Origin: a virus
Virus record (IMG/VR): IMGVR_UViG_3300042731_001106
Span: 1 to 38,011 of that record
Strand: one strand, 5' to 3'
Length of the DNA: 38,011 bases
Shown here piece by piece: positions 33,801 through 38,011 of this stretch. The notes beneath the pieces were generated by a model, which saw nothing but the letters and a program-made list of their open reading frames with translations, was not told where the DNA came from and searched no databases. Numbering within the stretch: the first letter of the stretch is position 1; each line of letters starts with the position of its first letter. Both the position numbers and the translations under genes were made by a program.

Positions 33801-36800
33801 TTACCATCTGCTTCGTCACGAACAAAGTCGCCAGGAGTCAGCGTGTAAGCAGGAGCATTACGGATAACATACTGTCTACCAAGGTCATCATCGAACTTGG
33901 TGAAGTCGTCGCGACCACCGTTAGGCTTCTCAGCAAGAATACCTGTAGCAGAACCACTAGCAAGAATAGTAGAAGTGCCGTTGTCATACTTCAGATACGG
34001 CAGCAGCGAGAAGTCAGATCTCAGGACCAGGCGAGTAACACCAGATTCTGTGAAGATCTTATGGACGGTAGGCAGGCTACCACTGATAGAAGTGCTGCTA
34101 GAGAATCCAGACCAAGCAACAGCAAGACCCTCTTGGAAAGATCCAGTAACACTACTGAGTTCAATCTCAGTCAGAATAGTACCAGAAGGAAGTGCAGTAC
34201 CAGCAGCGATATTGCTGTTGATAGTGTGGTCGAAGACTGTAAGTTCAATACGGTTAGCGCCGCTAACCATCTTCTGTCGTGCAGACTGAATAGTGAACTT
34301 AATACCAGTGTCAGAAACCAGAGACTTCAGGTTACCAGAAAGATATGGATCATAGTTCAGGTCTTCCTGAATCTCTTGGTTGTTACCGTTAGAATCAACT
34401 GTAGGAGATGCGCCATAGAATACAGGCAGGTCAGATGTACCGTCAACTGCAGCCAGGACGATCTTCTGAGGTCTCAGTCTTCTATTTTCGTCTGTTCTGA
34501 CTTTAAGGACATAACCGAGCAGCGGCTCTCGCACGTTATCGGTTTCCTTGGGAACAACGTATCTGAATCTGTAGATACGGTCATCTTCCCTACGGCGATC
34601 GTTGATACGCTTGATGTAGGTGTTTGCGGTTGTGATGACTTCTTCATTGACATATTCATCCAGCGTAGAAACACGAGTGTAAATCTGGTTGGGTTGAGAA
34701 CCAGTGTTCAACACATTCAGATACCACTGACCATTGCGACCAGGAGATGCAGTCATCTCAGGGTCATATCTCAGCGGGTGTCTGGTATTGCAGGAGTACA
34801 CATAAACTTCATCCTGACCAGAGACACCAACGGTACCGCTAGAGTTGAAGGAGTAAGGAACACCACCACCTTGGATAGCAAGTGCTGCAGTAGTTGCAAC
34901 CTTGAATTTATTGATGTTGCCGCTTGTATTGTCATAGATGACATAATACATTGTGTTGGCATCGATACCACCAGGTAACTGGGAACCAGGCTTAGCACGG
35001 AAGAACACAGGGGTTGCTGCTTTAGTAGCGAAACCCTTATCAAAGACGTGAGCAGACTCCAGGGTGAATTCGTTAGTAGCAGGGTCAGCATTGGTGACCT
35101 TGTACTTAAACGGAGTCGGGTTCACATCGAAGATGTACTGCTGCATTCTGATCTGAACACCAGAGTTCAGAGCCTCAGGAACGTAGATAGCGTTACCAGC
35201 AGCGGCATCGTCCTCAGATGCTGCCAAAAGCAGTGTGTTGAGGTCCTCTGTCGGGAAAGTCTGATCAGGTGGCACAGGGGCGGTGTGACGACCCGCAGAG
35301 ATCACGTAATAGACAGTATTGGGATCCAGACCCTTAGGCAGTCTGACTAGATCGTCAGTAACATTGCTGTTGGTTCTGAAAGGCACCAGACGAACTGGTG
35401 TACCAGTGTAGAGACCGTGTGCTTCAGGGCAGGTAAAGATTGTTGCACGATAGGTGATCGTTTCACCTTGAGCATTCTGTACCGACTGTGTTGCGGTAGA
35501 TAGAGTGTTGATAGTGAAATCGTCAAATCCTGAGGGGAAGAGTTGTGCAGACTTCTCCTGGGGACCAGATTCACCAGACTGAATGTCGGGATCCAACTTG
35601 GCGAAGATCCTATCATCTCTCTTACCACCAATCTTATAATCCTGCAGGATATAAGTCGGAGTGTTATCAGGATCAGCAACCTCTTCAGGCTCACCTGCCA
35701 GATAGACACGTGTTGTACCAGAAGGTTCTTTCGATGAAAGAATATCAATACCATAATAAGGAGGTTGTGCAGTATCCTCGATATCAATGGTTTGAGGCGG
35801 GATAATATCGGTAATGAAACCGTGCTTATCTTGGAAGAATGCAAATCCCTTAAATCCGATAGCATCCAGAGCGGTGTTACCGAAGTTAGAGTTGGAGTTG
35901 GTGATAGAGATGTCAGCACCAGACTCAATCAGGAAGTGATCTGCGAAACCCACCGCGAAGATGGACACAGCCTGAATGAACGCATCGTTCGACAGTCTGA
36001 CGTGAGCGTTTCTCCACTCGTTCTTAAAGTATGCTCTACCATCAGTGTGGTAGGGAGTGGTAGCGAATGATCCTGTTGCCAGTTCTTCAGGGTCAGTAAC
36101 AGCAACGCCATTCCAGGCAGATTCAAACTGTGCTGTTTCTTCGTTGAACTTGGTAAATGCGCGGTCATCCTTCTGCAGTGACACACCCGTATACTGGGCG
36201 CACACCATCGACTTGAAACCAGTAACCTTAGAACCATTGGCGTGCATACCGCACAGACCCCAGGTCGAACGAATCGACAGGTTAAAGATATAAGGAGACG
36301 CAGAGTCAACAGTATCAATCTCAGCCTGAACAACAGCGTTTTCGTTCAGTCTGTTGGGAGGAAGTGATGCTGTAGTATATGTCTGACCAGAGATCAGAGA
36401 TGTAATAGAAGTATTGACACGATAATACAGCAGAGTGTTATCTGCTGGATCAAGACGTGTGATTAGGAAAGAACCGTGTAAGTCGTTTGTAAGACCAGTA
36501 TCATCAATAGTAACAAACTGACCCACGAAATAGCCGTGAGGCGCTTTAGTCTTAACGCGAATCTCGGTGGCATTGCCTCCAAGAGCTTGTGGCGTGATCG
36601 ATTCAATGACCTTCTTATCAGATAGCGGACCCACAATGCGGTTCTCAAGGTCCGTTTCTTCGATGGCTTGATCGACGTTAATATCTGTAACCAGATTTTC
36701 ATAGGCGTCGCCTATCTTGTCGTAGTAGAGAGTCAGATCCTCTGCATCTGCGAACTCGAAGATTGTAATCTTGTGGTGAGAGAACGTCGGGTTAGCCTTG

Positions 36801-37351
36801 TTACCCGAGTTGTCGAAGTATACGCGCTGCTTACCATCAAAGATTGAAAACTGCCAGAAATAACATCCACCCGTCACATTGAAGATTGACGTGCTTGGGA
36901 TACTATTGTCAGTTGGGTTCGGCACGAACAAAGGACGGATCTTCGTCTTACGAAGGTCCATACCCACCAAGGATGTACCACGAGGTACGATAACACCACC
37001 AGTCGTAGAGTTGAACTTATACAAGTCGTTCTGGGAGTTACCCAGATCGAAGTTCACGTTGGTGTTAAAATCAGGAATCAGAGAGGCACTTGCAACACCA
37101 GGACGGTTATCAATGTAGTGGTCTCCAGGAGACAGCACAACTGTAAACTCGTCAAATCGGTCATTATCAGGACCCGATTTATAGGAGAATCTAGCTACTT
37201 CTAGGAAAGCACGCTGAATACTCTTAAAAGGGCGTGTTGGGGAGTTACCCCTGTTGTTTACATCATCTGACGCATTAAAGTCATCAGGTGACACATAAAC
37301 AAAACGTCCAGTCTTACTGGAAATTAGATTCTCTAGTCTGGTAAGTGCCAT
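30866..37351 (-). CDS. Very large virion structural protein, beta-helix-like
   Basis: A 2161-residue protein starting MALTRLENLISSKTGRFVYV. The stretch NSPTRPFKSIQRAFLEVARF followed by TVVLSPGDHYID (residues 37-80) and RGTSLVGMDLRKTKIRP (about 122-140) are typical of the start of right-handed beta-helix proteins. After a long mixed region (about 250-1650) come repeats of the type NLTIDGDLTV and LTVTQDLFVRGG (about 1750-1790) and GNITATGNAEFEGG, a fibre-shaft style. The last 105 residues (GGRKWVAVTTSTTLVSNTNY to YGWRLIEL) look like a discrete C-terminal module. It heads the structural operon with a late octamer 36-43 bases upstream and is probably a baseplate or tail-fibre protein. No catalytic motif is recognised. 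Confidence 0.8.
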   Translation of the reverse strand: MALTRLENLISSKTGRFVYVSPDDFNASDDVNNRGNSPTRPFKSIQRAFLEVARFSYKSGPDNDRFDEFTVVLSPGDHYIDNRPGVASASLIPDFNTNVNFDLGNSQNDLYKFNSTTGGVIVPRGTSLVGMDLRKTKIRPLFVPNPTDNSIPSTSIFNVTGGCYFWQFSIFDGKQRVYFDNSGNKANPTFSHHKITIFEFADAEDLTLYYDKIGDAYENLVTDINVDQAIEETDLENRIVGPLSDKKVIESITPQALGGNATEIRVKTKAPHGYFVGQFVTIDDTGLTNDLHGSFLITRLDPADNTLLYYRVNTSITSLISGQTYTTASLPPNRLNENAVVQAEIDTVDSASPYIFNLSIRSTWGLCGMHANGSKVTGFKSMVCAQYTGVSLQKDDRAFTKFNEETAQFESAWNGVAVTDPEELATGSFATTPYHTDGRAYFKNEWRNAHVRLSNDAFIQAVSIFAVGFADHFLIESGADISITNSNSNFGNTALDAIGFKGFAFFQDKHGFITDIIPPQTIDIEDTAQPPYYGIDILSSKEPSGTTRVYLAGEPEEVADPDNTPTYILQDYKIGGKRDDRIFAKLDPDIQSGESGPQEKSAQLFPSGFDDFTINTLSTATQSVQNAQGETITYRATIFTCPEAHGLYTGTPVRLVPFRTNSNVTDDLVRLPKGLDPNTVYYVISAGRHTAPVPPDQTFPTEDLNTLLLAASEDDAAAGNAIYVPEALNSGVQIRMQQYIFDVNPTPFKYKVTNADPATNEFTLESAHVFDKGFATKAATPVFFRAKPGSQLPGGIDANTMYYVIYDNTSGNINKFKVATTAALAIQGGGVPYSFNSSGTVGVSGQDEVYVYSCNTRHPLRYDPEMTASPGRNGQWYLNVLNTGSQPNQIYTRVSTLDEYVNEEVITTANTYIKRINDRRREDDRIYRFRYVVPKETDNVREPLLGYVLKVRTDENRRLRPQKIVLAAVDGTSDLPVFYGASPTVDSNGNNQEIQEDLNYDPYLSGNLKSLVSDTGIKFTIQSARQKMVSGANRIELTVFDHTINSNIAAGTALPSGTILTEIELSSVTGSFQEGLAVAWSGFSSSTSISGSLPTVHKIFTESGVTRLVLRSDFSLLPYLKYDNGTSTILASGSATGILAEKPNGGRDDFTKFDDDLGRQYVIRNAPAYTLTPGDFVRDEADGNQKDYKILSVEDVDEIDNTYYVYRVKTLRRRIYNQQDGIYYLTCLRGDFSPSVTEFNSFKFGHPTERLYPELFADDPLWFDVDGDGSTTPDAPATISTADNYIHGLVQADDNKNSITKEAISNFLTNIDRASTITLSARDGKAVASREDRRIPIEGSSTDVADKRVYVELRRPSQARSGNHTFEYTGFGPGNYSTAFPSRQEYVLSDDEVLFSQAKRQDGGVVFYSGLNANGDLFVGNQRINAISGEETKIDDSVLRVAGENVDEEENTTDLTIDTLTVTNKVKFDLNTSFEVSAPDGTFFSTPVTIEVGDQFADDSADPPSLKIVSVANTGVSGVDPVLVETDINVNPPFKPNTIEFAVWRINPRNISSGVQYEIKASKDKTVPISDNFKGEGTIQLRGTQTVGEAHRISNVNYNTSLGWIWCQIGGFQSGETPSYGWREWGLIGTDALTTYTTGTGSSAGSTGDDMRLGINLKNKRTTNGGVIPAQTLDVEGSAVISNSLWVGGDNQNTTGIHAFRVFDDDNNGIGRVSINVGDTAEVTGMTGLFVGGDVIVRGGAVGAAPSEAVGGGQSNGNLTIDGDLTVLGGGDSEIVGDLTVTQDLFVRGGNAKMFRIDSGTGSDNLRSDIKQDDADAANNYVTYHGQNFVVGEEDYNADVFADDSTAKLVIKANGSARIGDADGGIQMDQNSNVSINLASPEANYRLSVNGSTRIDIEGGEVIKVTDGADSRLVMQPTGLIKFVGSSTETDPRAQLGAAGDLTLGSDLLIKKLHVNDDTTFYVDSANGNTIIGNDTDNSGTLRVHSNTQSTSYANGAAIIDGGLGVDGNINSNGNITATGNAEFEGGTLDVNDSGTNRFKVNTDGNIDVAGVTGYFTPTGGRKWVAVTTSTTLVSNTNYYVTAVTGSQVTLTLPSSPATGDQIRVLDVTDILTYNKSILISAPGSTPIQGDSAGDLLIQTPGAGLGLLYINALYGWRLIEL

Positions 37352-37386
37352 TACCTAAAATATTATGTGGTGGATATCCTGTTTGG

Positions 37387-37394
37387 TATTTATC
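37387..37394 (-). promoter_or_regulatory. T4-type late promoter octamer GATAAATA
   Basis: GATAAATA on the minus strand, 36 bases upstream of the start at 37351. It overlaps the TGA stop of the glutaredoxin-like gene (37393-37395). It is the presumed promoter of the structural operon reading leftwards. Confidence 0.72.
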
Positions 37395-37638
37395 AGACGA
37401 ACATTCCCTTGTCAGATAAAAACCGTAGTGTGGTCTTCATATCCCCAATATGCTGGTTTCCGAAAGCAACTTGGGGATATGTAGCCTCTGTTCCAAATTC
37501 GTCTAAAAATGCAGATTCATCAAAATGCTTATTGAGACGGTATTCCAAAAATTCGCTGACATCATCCAAACTTGCTAGGAGAGATGCCATACGCTCACAC
37601 TCTTGACTACCGTTTGTGTAGATTACTGCCGTGGTCAT
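37393..37638 (-). CDS. Glutaredoxin-like protein, single active-site Cys
   Basis: An 81-residue protein with a thioredoxin-fold glutaredoxin pattern: first strand TTAVIYTNG, an active-site loop SQEC (11-14), then TYPQV (cis-Pro motif) and IGDMKTTLRFL at the end. The canonical CxxC has Ser in place of the first Cys, so it would be monothiol with only C14. The ATG at 37638 is used; the frame extends to a TTG at 37644. It overlaps the preceding small gene by 32 bases. Small glutaredoxins are common in T4-like phages, where they may support ribonucleotide reduction or redox balance; here the lost Cys makes the role uncertain. Confidence 0.72.
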   Translation of the reverse strand: MTTAVIYTNGSQECERMASLLASLDDVSEFLEYRLNKHFDESAFLDEFGTEATYPQVAFGNQHIGDMKTTLRFLSDKGMFV

Positions 37639-37750
37639 ACTCAATTACGATTTTCTTGTGTTGGGTTTTTTTGTCGCAACAGACGATATATTGGACTTCA
37701 GCGTCTAATAACTCGCCAACCTTCTCTAAGAGATTTTTGGCGATGTTCAT
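37607..37750 (-). CDS. Small hypothetical protein, 47 residues
   Basis: A 47-residue basic protein starting MNIAKNLLEKVGELLDAEVQ and ending NLHKR. The frame is open back to a GTG at 37855, but the ATG at 37750 follows the upstream stop codon by one base and yields natural sequence. It overlaps the glutaredoxin-like gene by 32 bases. No family is recognised. Confidence 0.5.
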   Translation of the reverse strand: MNIAKNLLEKVGELLDAEVQYIVCCDKKTQHKKIVIEYDHGSNLHKR

Positions 37751-37751
37751 A

Positions 37752-38011
37752 TTAGTCACGCTGACGCCAGTCGTCTGGTTTGTCTCTTCCGAACCATTCG
37801 TTGATGTCATCTGCACCGTCAAATCCTGTTTTGTAGTTTGATGGGTCGGGATCACCTAATCCCATCTTGTTCATAAAATCGTCAATAGTGCCCTCTTCGA
37901 TATTGAGAGCAGCCTGTCTTCGTGCCTGGTTTAACCAATCACGGGCAGTAGTATGTCTCTTAGCAAGTTTTTCTGCCCAAATCATATCCTCCAATTTGAC
38001 TTCTTCTTTGT
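37752..38011 (-). CDS. Hypothetical protein, 5' end cut by window edge
   Basis: The frame is open from the right edge to a TAA at 37752, at least 85 residues. The edge sequence KEEVKLEDMIWAEKLAKRHT continues into helical, charged sequence (TARDWLNQARRQAALNIEEG) and an acidic, Asp/Gly-rich tail (DDFMNKMGLGDPDPSNY; INEWFGRDKPDDWRQRD). An internal TTG or ATG near 37985-37994 could be a start, but readthrough to the edge in the same protein-like style suggests the gene begins outside the window. No family is recognised. Confidence 0.62.
   Translation of the reverse strand, partial: KEEVKLEDMIWAEKLAKRHTTARDWLNQARRQAALNIEEGTIDDFMNKMGLGDPDPSNYKTGFDGADDINEWFGRDKPDDWRQRD

Noticed and set aside
33491-34978. 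Long plus-strand open frame (495 codons) opposite the beta-helix-like gene
   Set aside because: Antisense to a well-supported gene, with low-complexity, shadow-like composition. Long antisense frames are expected from the codon bias of this gene.

Overview
The window looks like part of a T4-like cyanophage genome (a myovirus of marine Synechococcus or Prochlorococcus). The reasons are a long block of very large fibre, adhesin and structural genes; three consecutive proteins with phage tail-collar domains; several 2-oxoglutarate/Fe(II) oxygenases; a tail-assembly-chaperone-type gene; a glutaredoxin-like gene; and late-promoter octamers of the form GATAAATA, which fit the T4-type late consensus. 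No photosynthesis gene, tRNA, integrase, transposase or CRISPR array is visible. The host assignment is inference from gene style, not from a database match.

Layout. Positions 1-1094 hold a partial minus-strand gene and two plus-strand genes, the second a 2OG-Fe(II) oxygenase. From 1091 to the right edge every gene is on the minus strand. Positions 1091-5562 are an accessory block of small genes, mostly unrecognised, plus a lysozyme-like protein (2707-3207) and a second oxygenase (4421-5038). Six of these genes or gene groups have a TATAATA-like box 20-27 bases upstream of the start, and hairpins lie between some of them. One gene (3244-3670) appears split by a one-base frame change in an A7 run. 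Positions 5593-37351 are the virion structural block. From its 5' end (right) it runs: a 2161-residue beta-helix-like protein, three tail-collar proteins with one-base stop/start overlaps, an oxygenase, a tail-assembly-chaperone-like protein, another oxygenase, a 3227-residue giant with a subtilisin-like protease domain and copper-site-like repeats, a fibre with fibronectin-like repeats, two paralogous fibre proteins with a smaller one between them, and a 1400-residue propeller-like protein. Positions 37393-38011 hold a glutaredoxin-like gene and two small genes, the last cut by the window edge.

How it fits together. The structural genes are tightly packed and look co-transcribed from GATAAATA boxes at 37387, 25701, 24324 and 10747. 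Three of these boxes overlap the stop codon of the upstream gene. The products are probably the distal tail, baseplate and fibre apparatus used for host recognition. Oxygenases between fibre genes suggest, without proving it, hydroxylation of virion proteins. The most unusual object is the 14606-24289 giant, which combines a complete Asp-His-Ser subtilase site, two His...Cys-x2-His-x2-Met sites and YHYH-like segments in one virion-type protein.

No gene-free stretch exceeds 300 bases. The longest gaps between genes are under 90 bases.
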